A stretch of DNA of 32,694 bases from Deltaproteobacteria bacterium (GCA_025353585.1 JANXOM010000392.1:1-32694); one strand, 5' to 3'. Positions 1 to 10,383 are shown, counted from the first letter of the stretch. Made by a program: numbers and translations. Notes: generated by a model not told the origin, from the sequence alone.

Positions 1-2580
<2,580 letters not shown>

Positions 2581-2588
2581 GGCGAACG

Positions 2589-2837
2589 CTATCGTGTCAC
2601 GGTTTGGGGCTCGCCGGGCGCCCTCAAATCCATCGTCAGCGCGTGGATCGGCCCCTCGAGCTCCTCGGCCAGAGCCGCGTTCACCATCCGGTGGCGCTGG
2701 ATCATCGTCTTGCCGGCAAAGCCGGCCGAGGTGATGGTCGCGTCCCAGTGGTCGGCGGTCCCGGTGAGGTCCCGGAGCGAGACCTCGGCGTCGGGGAGCG
2801 CGAGCCGGATCTTCGCGATGATGGCGTCGGGGGTCAC
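2589..2837 (-). CDS. BolA family protein
   Basis: A small protein of 82 residues, matching the usual 80-100 of BolA/IbaG proteins. The core shows the family pattern: FAGKTMIQRHRMVNAAL with the conserved RH pair, then IHALTMDLRAP near the end. BolA proteins are cytoplasmic partners of monothiol glutaredoxins in iron-sulfur cluster handling; that role is family knowledge and nothing here shows the partner. The GTG start at 2837 lies 2 nt after the kbl stop, so translation is probably coupled to kbl. A longer upstream reading of this frame runs antisense-like through kbl in another frame and is not real. Confidence 0.9.
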   Translation of the reverse strand: MTPDAIIAKIRLALPDAEVSLRDLTGTADHWDATITSAGFAGKTMIQRHRMVNAALAEELEGPIHALTMDLRAPGEPQTVTR

Positions 2838-2839
2838 GG

Positions 2840-4027
2840 CTAGCTGACCACGCCGAGCTCGGCGCCCACGGCCGCGAACGCGGCGATCGCGCGGTCGATA
2901 TCCTCCACGGAGTGCCCTGCGCTGATCTGCACGCGGATACGGGCGGCGCCCTTGGGCACGACGGGGAACGAGAAGCCGATGACGTAGATCCCGTGCGCGA
3001 GGAGGCGCTGGGCCATGTCGGCGGCGAGCTTCGCGTCGCCCAGCATCACGGGCGTGATCGGGTGCGTGCCAGGGCGGATCTTGAGGCCCGCCGCCGTGAC
3101 GCCGGCGCGGAAGCGCTGCGTGTTCAGCTCGAGCTTGTCGCGCAGCGCGGTCGACTCGCTGACGAGCGCGATCGCGGCGATCGAGCCCGCCACGATCGGG
3201 GGCGCGAGGGTGTTGGAGAAGAGGTACGGCCGCGAGCGGTTGCGCAGGAGGTCGACGATCTCCTGCTTGCCCGACGTGAAGCCGCCCGACGCGCCGCCGA
3301 GCGCCTTGCCCAGGGTCGACGTGAACACGTCCACGCGGTCCATGCAGCCGCGGAGCTCGGCGCTGCCGCGGCCCGTCGCGCCGACGAAGCCGGTCGCGTG
3401 CGAGTCGTCGACCATCACGAGGGCGCCGTACTTCTCGGCGAGGTCGCAGATCGCGTCGACGCGCGCGATGTCCCCGTCCATCGAGAACACGCCGTCCGTC
3501 GAGATCATGCGCAGGCGCTTGCCCTGCGTGGCCTTGAGCTTGGCCTCGAGGTCGTTCAGATCGTCGTGCTCGTAGCGGTGCCGCTCGGCCTTGCACAGGC
3601 GGATGCCGTCGATGATCGACGCGTGGTTGAGCGCGTCGGAGATGATCGCGTCCTCATCGCCGAGCAACGTCTCGAACAGGCCGCCGTTCGCGTCGAAGCA
3701 CGAGCCGTAGAGGATCGTGTCCTCGGTGCCGAGGAACTCCGAGACGGACGCCTCGAGCTCCTTGTGCGCGTCCTGCGTGCCGCAGATGAAGCGAACGCTC
3801 GAGAGGCCGTAGCCGCGGTCGTCGAGCGCCTGGCGGGCCGCCGCGATCACGCGGGGGTGGCTGGAGAGCCCGAGGTAGTTGTTCGCGCAGAAGTTCAGGA
3901 CCTCGGCGCCGTTCGTGCGGATGTGGGCGGCCTGCGGCGAGGTGATGAGGCGTTCGTGCTTCCAGAGCCCGGCGGCCTCGATCTCGGCGAGCTGCGCGGC
4001 GTAGACGGACTTGGCCTTGTCGTACAT
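2840..4027 (-). CDS. kbl: 2-amino-3-ketobutyrate CoA ligase (glycine C-acetyltransferase)
   Basis: 395 residues, close to the E. coli Kbl length (398). It is a PLP-dependent alpha-oxoamine synthase. The N-terminal half has [14 protein letters not shown], and the cofactor lysine lies in [10 protein letters not shown] (K241). VDDSHATGF upstream of it supplies the Asp/His that contact PLP in this family, and GRGSAE follows. The enzyme cleaves 2-amino-3-ketobutyrate with CoA to glycine and acetyl-CoA in the cytoplasm. The gene before it encodes threonine dehydrogenase and ends 15 nt upstream, so the two catalyse consecutive steps of threonine breakdown. That pairing separates it from close relatives such as BioF and HemA. 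The ATG at 4027 fits the family N-terminus. Confidence 0.95.
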   Translation of the reverse strand: MYDKAKSVYAAQLAEIEAAGLWKHERLITSPQAAHIRTNGAEVLNFCANNYLGLSSHPRVIAAARQALDDRGYGLSSVRFICGTQDAHKELEASVSEFLGTEDTILYGSCFDANGGLFETLLGDEDAIISDALNHASIIDGIRLCKAERHRYEHDDLNDLEAKLKATQGKRLRMISTDGVFSMDGDIARVDAICDLAEKYGALVMVDDSHATGFVGATGRGSAELRGCMDRVDVFTSTLGKALGGASGGFTSGKQEIVDLLRNRSRPYLFSNTLAPPIVAGSIAAIALVSESTALRDKLELNTQRFRAGVTAAGLKIRPGTHPITPVMLGDAKLAADMAQRLLAHGIYVIGFSFPVVPKGAARIRVQISAGHSVEDIDRAIAAFAAVGAELGVVS

Positions 4028-4042
4028 GTGCGTTCTCCCGGC

Positions 4043-5014
4043 TCAGTGCGTGTTGAGGGTGGCGCCGAGCTCGAGCATCCGGCGGACGCGCGGCACGAGG
4101 TCGTCGGTCATCGCGTCGAGGTCGTACGCGTGGGCCCAGCCCCAGTCGCGGCGGGCGGCGGCGTCGTCGAGGGCCTTCGGCCACGAGTCGAGGATGCCCT
4201 GGCGGACGGCCTCGGGCTTGTAGGTGAACTGCGCGTCCGGCAGCAGGCGCCGGACGGACGTCGCGATCTCGTCGGCGCGCGGCGACATCGCGGCGATGTT
4301 GTAGATCGTCCGCGTCAGGCGCTCGCGGTCCGCCATCGCGAGCTCGAGGAGCGCGCGCACGCCGTCGGGCATGTACATGAGCGGGATGCGCGTGTCGGCG
4401 CGGGCGAACGCCTCGTACGCGCCCTTGCGCACGCCGTCGACGTACATGAACAGGGCGTAGTCCGACGAGCCGCCGCCCGGCATCGCGGCCGAGATGAGGC
4501 CCGGGAAGCGGACGCCGCGGCAGTCGACGCCGTGGCGCGCGCGGTAGTACGCGCAGAGGAGCTCCCCGGAGACCTTCGTGACGCCGTACATCGTCGTCGG
4601 GTGGAGCGGGACGTCGTCGGGCGTCGGATCGGGGAGCGGCCCGGACGGTGGCGGCCCGAACACCGCGATGCTCGACGTGAAGATCAGGCGGCCCACGTGC
4701 AGCGCGCGGCACGCCTCGAGGACGTTCCAGGTGCCGGTCTGGTTCACGTCGTAGGCGAGGCGCGGATCGGCCTCGCCGCGCGCGGACAGGATCGCGGCGA
4801 GATGGAACACGAGCTCCGGGCGGACCTCGGTGAACAGCTTCGTGACCGCGGCCGCGTCGGTGACGTCGAGGCGCTGCCACTCGCCGCCCGCGTGGGCATG
4901 GCTCGGCGGGCGGGGAGCGAGGTCGGTGGGGGTGACTTCGTGGCCAGCGGCGACGAGGGTGCCGATCAGGTCGTGGCCGATCTGCCCGCCCGCGCCGGTG
5001 AGGAGGATGCGCAT
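4043..5014 (-). CDS. tdh: L-threonine 3-dehydrogenase, short-chain (SDR/epimerase-like) type
   Basis: 323 residues of the extended SDR/NAD-dependent epimerase fold. The NAD-binding motif GAGGQIG is at residues 7-13, and the catalytic pair is YGVTK (Y143, K147) preceded by a TSSIAVFGPP segment. This resembles the SDR-type threonine dehydrogenases of some bacteria and animals, not the zinc-dependent E. coli Tdh. It should oxidise L-threonine to 2-amino-3-ketobutyrate with NAD+. The assignment rests largely on the adjacent kbl, since by fold alone it could be a sugar epimerase. ATG 5014 gives the nucleotide-binding strand directly (MRILLTGAGG), and a -10-like TAGATT lies 9 nt upstream, so the tdh-kbl pair may have its own promoter. 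Confidence 0.88.
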   Translation of the reverse strand: MRILLTGAGGQIGHDLIGTLVAAGHEVTPTDLAPRPPSHAHAGGEWQRLDVTDAAAVTKLFTEVRPELVFHLAAILSARGEADPRLAYDVNQTGTWNVLEACRALHVGRLIFTSSIAVFGPPPSGPLPDPTPDDVPLHPTTMYGVTKVSGELLCAYYRARHGVDCRGVRFPGLISAAMPGGGSSDYALFMYVDGVRKGAYEAFARADTRIPLMYMPDGVRALLELAMADRERLTRTIYNIAAMSPRADEIATSVRRLLPDAQFTYKPEAVRQGILDSWPKALDDAAARRDWGWAHAYDLDAMTDDLVPRVRRMLELGATLNTH

Positions 5015-5023
5015 GCGGCGCGG

Positions 5024-5029
5024 AATCTA
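5024..5029 (-). promoter_or_regulatory. -10-like hexamer TAGATT before tdh
   Basis: TAGATT ends 9 nt before the tdh ATG. If used, transcription would start at or just before the start codon. No clear -35 element or Shine-Dalgarno sequence was seen. Confidence 0.45.
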
Positions 5030-5056
5030 GCCCAGATCGCGCGTGGAGACGCGGTG

Positions 5057-6103
5057 TCAGCGGCGGGCGTCGTTCGCGAAGACCGCGCACGCGTGCTGGT
5101 ACGCCATGACGTCGCCGTCGAGGGTGGGATCCCCCGGGGCATCCGGCATCGTGGCCCCGCCCGCCCAGTCATACGGCGAATCGGAGAACGCGAGGAACAC
5201 GCACATCTCCTGGGTGCCGACGCCCCACTTCACGGTGTCGGTCGTGGGGTTGAAGTAGTCGCAGGAGACGCGCATGCGCGTGTAGCCGGTGAAGTCGAAC
5301 GCCGGCGTGATCGGGCCGCCGAGCGTGTCGCCGATGTGGTTCGCCGTCGAGAAGATGGTGGTCGCGGTGCCGTCGGCCTTGACGGCCTCGAACGTGAGGC
5401 CGGTGCCGAGCACGTGGTAGTGGGCGAGCGCGTAGTAGAGGTGAAAGCTCGGCTCGGCGCCGGTGAGCCGCAGCGCGGCGGGCTCGAGGTCGCAGTCCAC
5501 GGTGAAGCGCGAGGCCCGCTGCGGCGGCAGGCCGAGCGCCTGGTCCTCGAACGAGACGGCCGCGAGCTGCGTGGTGACGGCGGCCTTCGGCAGGGGCGTC
5601 AGCGCGATGGTGGGCGCGAGCTGGATCGGCTCGTCGGTCGGGTTCAGGAGGTGGATCTGCGCGACGAGCTTGCTGCGCGCGGGCACGCGGACGGCGACGC
5701 CGGGCGGGAACGCCTGCGTCTCGTGCGGGTCCTGCGTCGACTGCGCGAACAGGACGCCGCCGAAGATCGCCGCCGACGGCTCGGTGAAGTTGCGCGCGTC
5801 GCAGTCGAAGGCCCCGTCCGCGCCGAAGAAGTCGGTGTCCGGGACGTAGAACCAGTTCGAGTGGTGGAAGCCGGGGCCGGTCGTCAGCTCGACGCTGTTC
5901 ACGAACATCTCGGTGTCGTTGTGCAGCGTGATCTGCACGCAGCGGTTCACGACCTCCTCGCCGGGCGCGATGGTGAACGGGCCGAACGGGTACGTCCGGG
6001 GCGACGTGTCGTCCTCGCCCGGGGCGTCGCGCGTGACCACCTCGCCGGTGCCGCCGCACGCGGCGAGCGTGGCGACCAGCGTGATCACGGAGGCGGCGCG
6101 CAT
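5057..6103 (-). CDS. Lipoprotein with copper type II (PHM-like) monooxygenase ligand pattern
   Basis: 348 residues with a lipoprotein signal peptide (LVATLAAC, lipid cysteine C16). The body carries, in order, the ligand set of peptidylglycine alpha-hydroxylating monooxygenase (PHM): HH at 80-81 and H151 in AQIHLLN (CuA-type site), then H228-Y-H230 in ALAHYHVLG and M300 in GTQEMC (CuB-type site). In rat PHM the CuB methionine sits in a very similar DEMC context. Known enzymes of this family hydroxylate C-H bonds using copper, ascorbate and O2; the substrate here is unknown and activity is inferred. It is probably anchored in the envelope. It starts 15 nt after the ferritin-like gene, with a TATGCT box 6 nt before the ATG. 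Confidence 0.8.
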   Translation of the reverse strand: MRAASVITLVATLAACGGTGEVVTRDAPGEDDTSPRTYPFGPFTIAPGEEVVNRCVQITLHNDTEMFVNSVELTTGPGFHHSNWFYVPDTDFFGADGAFDCDARNFTEPSAAIFGGVLFAQSTQDPHETQAFPPGVAVRVPARSKLVAQIHLLNPTDEPIQLAPTIALTPLPKAAVTTQLAAVSFEDQALGLPPQRASRFTVDCDLEPAALRLTGAEPSFHLYYALAHYHVLGTGLTFEAVKADGTATTIFSTANHIGDTLGGPITPAFDFTGYTRMRVSCDYFNPTTDTVKWGVGTQEMCVFLAFSDSPYDWAGGATMPDAPGDPTLDGDVMAYQHACAVFANDARR

Positions 6104-6109
6104 CGCGGC

Positions 6110-6115
6110 AGCATA
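6110..6115 (-). promoter_or_regulatory. -10-like hexamer TATGCT before the copper lipoprotein
   Basis: TATGCT ends 6 nt before the ATG at 6103, inside the 15-nt gap after the ferritin-like gene. It could be an internal leaderless promoter. Confidence 0.4.
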
Positions 6116-6118
6116 GCC

Positions 6119-6811
6119 CTATGCCGCGGGGGCGGGCAGGGCGATGTCGCGCGCGGCGAACCGGGGCGCGAAGTCTCGCTCGACGCTGCGGGCGAGGATC
6201 GCGGCGTACTCGCGCGGCGGCGCGAGCCCCCACGCGCGCTCGACGTCGCCGATCGAGCCATCGTCGGCGAGGACGGCCGGGTTCAGATCGCCGTAGCTCG
6301 CCCGCAGCTCGGCGAGCATGCGCGGCAGCCAGCCGGCGACGCGCGCCGCGAGGCCCGGCCGCACCGACGTGACCCAATCGAGGAGGTCCCAGCCAAAGTC
6401 GCGGTGGCGGACCTCGTCGCGGATGATGCGATCGAGCGCCGCGCGGGCCACGGGCTCGCGACACGGCGCGCGCAGGTGCGCGAACAGCGGGACGGCGACG
6501 GTCTCGCCGAGGCAGAACACGCGGACGGCCACGCGGAGGATGTCGTCGAGGAGGTCGTCGCCGGCGCGCGTGAGGGCGAGCCCCGCCGCGTCGAGGGCGG
6601 GCGGCTCGGTGCCCCCGGCGGCCGTGTAGACCTCGTGCGAGAGGCGCGAGTGGGCGAGCTCGTCGGCGACGATCGCGAGCCCGGCGTCGAGGAGATCCGG
6701 CGGCGCGCCGATCTGGATGAGCCACAGCACGAGGTGCTGCGTCAGGGCGGCCGAGCCGTACTCCGCGGCGATACGCGCGCGCCACTCCGCGCGGACCCAG
6801 GGCGTTGTCAC
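6119..6811 (-). CDS. Ferritin-like diiron protein
   Basis: 230 residues, all helical in character. It has a complete set of candidate diiron ligands: E17, the ExxH of ADELAHSR (E51, H54), E103 in CLGETVAV, and the ExxH of RDEVRHRDF (E133, H136). This is the four-helix ferritin-like layout, and by length it resembles small diiron oxidase/hydroxylase-like proteins more than a storage ferritin. The start is taken as GTG 6811, which overlaps the TGA of the upstream lipoprotein gene as GTGA, a typical coupling junction. A longer reading from 6895 would overlap that gene by 88 nt. It is cytoplasmic, with no signal peptide. The reaction is unknown. The neighbouring PHM-like protein suggests a metal/oxygen theme, but that is inference. 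Confidence 0.82.
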   Translation of the reverse strand: MTTPWVRAEWRARIAAEYGSAALTQHLVLWLIQIGAPPDLLDAGLAIVADELAHSRLSHEVYTAAGGTEPPALDAAGLALTRAGDDLLDDILRVAVRVFCLGETVAVPLFAHLRAPCREPVARAALDRIIRDEVRHRDFGWDLLDWVTSVRPGLAARVAGWLPRMLAELRASYGDLNPAVLADDGSIGDVERAWGLAPPREYAAILARSVERDFAPRFAARDIALPAPAA

Positions 6812-7350
6812 GACGGACAGGGCACCTTGGTCGGCGGCCCCGGGTTGCAGTGCACGCCCGGCGGGCACGCCAGGGCCTCCCGTTCGATCTGACACTCGCC
6901 CCCGGCGGTGAACTGGACGACCCGGATGAAGGCGCCCTCGACCATCCCGGTGACGCAGGTGTACGCGCGCGGGGGCGGCGGGTCACACGGCGTCGGCTTC
7001 CCCCCGGAGGGGACGTGCTTGCAGACGTCGCTGTCGAGCGCGGTGCACTTGCCGTGCGCCTTCGTGACGGTCCAGTGGTGCGGTCCCGCGGGCGGGGCCG
7101 GGCGCGGCGGATTGGTGACGACCGGCGGTGGCGGGTTGAACACCACCGGCGGGTCGGGCTCGGGCGCGGGCGCAGGCTCGGGCGCGGGCGCAGGCTTCGC
7201 GACCGCGGCGGGCGCGTCCGGCGGGACGTACGGCGGGTTCTCGTGGACCGGGACCGGCGCGTATTCCTTGTGACACGCGCCGGAGACGGCGGCGGCGGTC
7301 ACCACGACGAACGGGACGGCGAACGAACGGCGAGGGGAGCGCACGGCCAT
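6808..7350 (-). CDS. Cys-rich lipoprotein with Pro-rich linker
   Basis: 180 residues. The signal peptide ends in the lipobox VSGAC. Next is a proline/alanine/glutamate linker (about residues 35-85) that includes an exact 18-bp tandem duplication. A C-terminal domain of about 85 residues holds eight cysteines, likely disulfide-bonded (CTALDSDVC, PTPC, YTCV, GECQ, ACPPGVHC, VPCP). I do not recognise the family. ATG 7350 is preferred to GTG 7356: the TAGGAT element (which also contains AGGA) lies 6 nt before the ATG but would abut the GTG. It is the first gene of the minus-strand run and overlaps the ferritin-like gene by GTGA. Confidence 0.8.
   Translation of the reverse strand: MAVRSPRRSFAVPFVVVTAAAVSGACHKEYAPVPVHENPPYVPPDAPAAVAKPAPAPEPAPAPEPDPPVVFNPPPPVVTNPPRPAPPAGPHHWTVTKAHGKCTALDSDVCKHVPSGGKPTPCDPPPPRAYTCVTGMVEGAFIRVVQFTAGGECQIEREALACPPGVHCNPGPPTKVPCPS
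7157..7192. repeat. 18-bp tandem duplication in the lipoprotein linker
   Basis: Two exact consecutive copies of an 18-bp unit (7157-7174 and 7175-7192). They encode the repeated Pro-Ala-Glu-Pro linker of the Cys-rich lipoprotein. Confidence 0.9.
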
Positions 7351-7356
7351 GGCCAC

Positions 7357-7362
7357 ATCCTA
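7357..7362 (-). promoter_or_regulatory. -10-like hexamer TAGGAT before the Cys-rich lipoprotein
   Basis: TAGGAT ends 6 nt before ATG 7350. AGGA inside it could also serve as a Shine-Dalgarno sequence at 7-nt spacing, so the two readings compete. Confidence 0.4.
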
Positions 7363-7376
7363 GATCAAACCGTCGA

Positions 7377-8717
7377 TCAGAAGATGTGGTTGAAGTTCAC
7401 ATAGAGCCCGGTGTCCTCGGCGCTCACGCCGTAGTCGATCGTGACGACGGTTGCCAGGTTCCACGGGATGCGCAGCGCGGCGCCGTACGACGGGCGCCAG
7501 TCGCGCCAGGTCAGCTCGCGCAGCGAATCGTAGGGCCGGCCGACGTCGACGAATGGCGCGAGGACGAGCGCGAGCTTCTGCCGCCACAGCGTGCCGCGCG
7601 CGAAGGTCCAGCGCACCTCGCCGTTGACGAGCGTCATCACCGAGCCGACGAAGCGGTCCTGCCGGAAGCCACGCAGCGTGCGATGGCCGCCGAGCCCGGC
7701 GCGCGGGTCATCGGTGAACGGCAGCGTGTCCATGCTGAAGAACGGCGTGCCGTTGGTCTGCGCCTGGATCAGCGCGCGGCCGGCGAGCACGAGGTCGGCG
7801 TGCGCGGGGATCGGGCTCCAGTAGCCGCGCGCCGTCGCGAGGAAGCGCAGGTAGTCGTACTGCGAGCCGAGGGCGACGGTCGCCGCGTCGAGCGCGGCGT
7901 CGAGGAACAGGCCGTGGTTCGGATCGGGCTCGAAGTCGCGCGTGTCGTACGAGATGCCGAAGCGGAGGTAGTTGTCGCGCCCGCCGCCGCAGCCGACCAC
8001 CGTGCCCGCCGCGCAGTCCAGGGCCAGGCGCGTCGGGGCCTCGGGCGCCTGCACGGTGGCCCCGCTCGCGTCGGTGCCGTCGACATCGCGGCCGGTGTAG
8101 TCGCGCACGCGGGCGTACGAGAACCCGACGCCGCCGAGCACGCGCACGTGGTCGCCGAGGAACAGGCGCTCGACGCTCGCGATGAAGAGCGGGCGCAGGA
8201 GGTCGTACTGGTTGTACTTGCTCGCGCTCTGGCCGCCGGTGATCTGCTGCTGCGCGGCGCTGTAGTCGGAGAACGCCGAGAACGTGCGCCCGGCGCCGGG
8301 GAAGGTCAGCGGGGCGAGGCTCGCCGTGCCGAGGCCGAAGTAGTTGTTGTTCGTCGCGCGCTCGAAGATGAGCTGGCTGCGGATGCGGTACGGCGAGTCG
8401 GCGATCTTCGGCGCGTCGAAGTCGATCCAGTGGAACTGGATGCCGCCGGTCGTCGCGAACGCCTGCACGAACACGCGGTAGAGGTAGGGCGTGGTCGCGA
8501 AGCGCGGGTCGGCGCGGTCGCCGTCCCAGTAGTAGTAGGCGCGCGCACCGAAGCCGAAGCCGATGTCCGTGCTGTACGCGAACAGCGGCAGGCCCGTGAC
8601 GTAGCCGCCGCTGTTCTTGCGCGCGACGTCGTCGGGCGAGAGCGTGTCCGCGCGCGCGGCGAGCCCGGCGCCGGCGAGCACACCGGCGAGCACCGTCGCG
8701 ACCAGCACCCCGCGCAT
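7377..8717 (-). CDS. Omp85-type (D15/BamA-like) outer membrane beta-barrel without POTRA domains
   Basis: 446 residues. The signal peptide (1-23) ends in ARA before D24. There is no room for POTRA repeats, and the barrel begins almost at once with alternating aromatic strands (SGGYVTGLP, FGARAYYYW). The C-terminal half has the surface-antigen (D15) signature: GGHRTLRGFRQDRF, then NGEVRWTF and FVDVGRP. The protein ends in Phe (NFNHIF), the usual recognition signal for the BAM machinery. Known single-barrel relatives include the barrels of patatin-like secreted lipases and lone Omp85-like proteins; here no passenger domain is attached. It is therefore an outer membrane protein of unknown cargo. 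ATG 8717 follows TACCGT by 6 nt. A 930-residue upstream extension of this frame is rejected. Confidence 0.85.
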   Translation of the reverse strand: MRGVLVATVLAGVLAGAGLAARADTLSPDDVARKNSGGYVTGLPLFAYSTDIGFGFGARAYYYWDGDRADPRFATTPYLYRVFVQAFATTGGIQFHWIDFDAPKIADSPYRIRSQLIFERATNNNYFGLGTASLAPLTFPGAGRTFSAFSDYSAAQQQITGGQSASKYNQYDLLRPLFIASVERLFLGDHVRVLGGVGFSYARVRDYTGRDVDGTDASGATVQAPEAPTRLALDCAAGTVVGCGGGRDNYLRFGISYDTRDFEPDPNHGLFLDAALDAATVALGSQYDYLRFLATARGYWSPIPAHADLVLAGRALIQAQTNGTPFFSMDTLPFTDDPRAGLGGHRTLRGFRQDRFVGSVMTLVNGEVRWTFARGTLWRQKLALVLAPFVDVGRPYDSLRELTWRDWRPSYGAALRIPWNLATVVTIDYGVSAEDTGLYVNFNHIF

Positions 8718-8723
8718 CCCCAC

Positions 8724-8729
8724 ACGGTA
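8724..8729 (-). promoter_or_regulatory. -10-like hexamer TACCGT before the Omp85-type gene
   Basis: TACCGT ends 6 nt before ATG 8717 within a 42-bp divergent spacer. Confidence 0.45.
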
Positions 8730-8746
8730 CCAGGATCCTCGCGTGC

Positions 8747-8752
8747 TACGAT
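8747..8752 (+). promoter_or_regulatory. -10-like hexamer TACGAT before the small helical protein
   Basis: TACGAT ends 7 nt before GTG 8760, on the opposite strand from the Omp85 box in the same 42-bp spacer. Confidence 0.45.
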
Positions 8753-8759
8753 CGCGAGC

Positions 8760-9128
8760 GTGCCACCCCGCGCTGCCGACCGACTCGCGACGCTGGTCGC
8801 GCGCGCCGAGGCCGACCTGGCAACGGTCGAGGCCAGCCGCGCCGTGGGGGACGCGCTCGCGCTCGAGGTCGATCCAACAGCGAGCGAGCTCGCCCTGCGC
8901 TGGCGGATCGCGGTGCTCCGCGCGCTGATGCTGGCGCCGCCGGATGGCGACGCGGTGCGCGAGGCGTACGGCGAGCTCGTCGATCGCTACCGCGGCTCGG
9001 CGGAGCACTTGACCGCGCTCAAGGCGCTGGGAGACGACATCCGCCGGCTCGAGGCGGACGGCACGCTGCCGCGGACGCTCGTGGCCCGCAGCGACCGGCG
9101 CGCGAAGCGCGACTCCACGCGCAGCTGA
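8760..9128 (+). CDS. Small helical protein of unknown function
   Basis: 122 residues from GTG 8760, rich in Ala, Arg, Leu, Asp and Glu and predicted helical throughout (LVARAEADLATVEASRA, LRWRIAVLRALML). It has no signal peptide, membrane span or motif that I recognise. Much longer readings of this frame run antisense through the Omp85 gene and are rejected. The stretch has no competing minus-strand gene, and the TACGAT box 7 nt upstream supports the start. It diverges from the Omp85-type gene. Existence is likely but not certain. Confidence 0.6.
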   Translation: MPPRAADRLATLVARAEADLATVEASRAVGDALALEVDPTASELALRWRIAVLRALMLAPPDGDAVREAYGELVDRYRGSAEHLTALKALGDDIRRLEADGTLPRTLVARSDRRAKRDSTRS

Positions 9129-9139
9129 CGCCCGGCCGG

Positions 9140-10357
9140 CTACTGCACGACGTACGCGTACCAGGTCGTCTTCGGGCCGCCGCCGCTGACCGGCGTGGTG
9201 TCGATCTCGTAGACCTCGCCGCCCGCGATGCGGCCGGACTTCTTGTCGACGGAGACCGGGATCGTCAGCTGGTCGCCGGGCATGAAAGCCCCGGTCGGCT
9301 GCGTGGGGAACGTCAGCACGCCGTCCAGATCGAAGGCCTCGACCTTGAACGGGCCGGCGCCGGGGGTGTCGGAGTAGACCTGCAGGCGGATCGAGCCGGT
9401 CGCGCCGACGGCGATCTTCGTGCCGAGCGTGTGCTGGTCGCGGCCCGCGAAGTTGACGATGCCCGGGTCCGGATCGTCGGGGATCGTCTGGTAGTACGTC
9501 GTCTGGGCCTCGCCGACACACGGATCGTGGCCGGCCGCGGCGGCCTTGTTCGACCAGCTGCGCTGTACCGAGTAGGCCAGGCTGGGCGGCGCGATCCAGT
9601 CCTCCGTGGAGGCGTACTCGCAGAGGTCCGCGAGCTCGCCCTCGGTGACGTACTCGAAGGCGCTGTGCGCGTCGTCGACCTCGCCCCAGCCGAGCTTGTC
9701 CACGAAGGCCGTGCGCGGATCGGTCACCGCCTCGATCGCCTCGTGGCCGGCGGTGATCATCAGATCGTCGAGGTCCGAGATCCCGAGCTGCGTCGCCTCG
9801 CCGTGGCAGGACGCGGAGATCGCGTACGCGGTGTCCACGCCGTTGATCATCGTGTCGAAGTGGTAGCCGTCGTAGTCCGTGCAGGTGAACGACCCGGTGC
9901 CGTCGTCGACCTTCGTGCCGACGGGGATGAAGAACATGTAGAGCGTGCTGGGGTCCGGGACGCCCCACCTGGCGGCGGTGAGGTTCGTCGTGAGGAGCCC
10001 GAGGAGATCCGCCTCGGTGACGGTCGCCGGCGCGGCCGAGCCCGCCGACTGGGTGACCGTGTTCGTCAGCGCGCCGATGCCGTACTCGGCGGTGGCGTCG
10101 CTCCACGCGGTCGACTTGCCGTACGAGTCGAAGAACGTCTCGATGCTGGTGAGGTTCGGGTCGTTGTCCCACGCGATGGCCATGCCCTTGGGCGCGGCCA
10201 TGATGTCGGTCGGATCAGCGGCGATCGCGACGGGCATGCGCGCCCCGAAGGTCGGCGCCGCGTCGTGGTCCGTGAAGCCGTCCACCGCGGCGTCCGGGGT
10301 GGCGCTGCTGCCACCGCAGGCTACGAGCAGGAGCGTCGCGACGAGCGGGATGCGCAT
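9140..10357 (-). CDS. Lipoprotein with zincin-like HExxE motif
   Basis: 405 residues. The lipobox is LLLVAC, then a short DAA-rich linker. The central part carries AGHEAIEAVTDP (H205, E206, E209, D213), followed by FEYVTEGELADLC. Similar HExxE...TDP segments occur in secreted proteins described as EXORDIUM/phosphate-induced-like or zincin-like; I cannot say which family this is. The last ~130 residues look like a beta-sandwich. The protein is probably exported and lipid-anchored. Peptidase activity is only a possibility, because the third metal ligand is not evident and only one histidine is in the motif. Its stop lies 11 nt from the stop of the convergent small gene, and it follows the helical lipoprotein gene with a gap of 26 nt. 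Confidence 0.75.
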   Translation of the reverse strand: MRIPLVATLLLVACGGSSATPDAAVDGFTDHDAAPTFGARMPVAIAADPTDIMAAPKGMAIAWDNDPNLTSIETFFDSYGKSTAWSDATAEYGIGALTNTVTQSAGSAAPATVTEADLLGLLTTNLTAARWGVPDPSTLYMFFIPVGTKVDDGTGSFTCTDYDGYHFDTMINGVDTAYAISASCHGEATQLGISDLDDLMITAGHEAIEAVTDPRTAFVDKLGWGEVDDAHSAFEYVTEGELADLCEYASTEDWIAPPSLAYSVQRSWSNKAAAAGHDPCVGEAQTTYYQTIPDDPDPGIVNFAGRDQHTLGTKIAVGATGSIRLQVYSDTPGAGPFKVEAFDLDGVLTFPTQPTGAFMPGDQLTIPVSVDKKSGRIAGGEVYEIDTTPVSGGGPKTTWYAYVVQ

Positions 10358-10364
10358 GCGCGCG

Positions 10365-10370
10365 ATGGTA
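10365..10370 (-). promoter_or_regulatory. -10-like hexamer TACCAT before the HExxE lipoprotein
   Basis: TACCAT ends 7 nt before ATG 10357, inside the 26-nt gap behind the upstream lipoprotein gene. Confidence 0.4.
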
Positions 10371-10383
10371 CTCCGATCGGCGA

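Noticed and set aside
6812..6895. Longer start for the ferritin-like gene
   Set aside because: It would overlap the upstream lipoprotein gene by 88 nt, while GTG 6811 makes a GTGA coupling junction.
7157..7192. A CRISPR-like or regulatory tandem repeat
   Set aside because: Only two units, in frame within a Pro-rich linker; a coding duplication explains it.
8718..10172. N-terminal extension making the Omp85-type protein 931 residues
   Set aside because: It overlaps the HExxE lipoprotein gene in another frame and the divergent small gene. A good signal peptide begins at ATG 8717.
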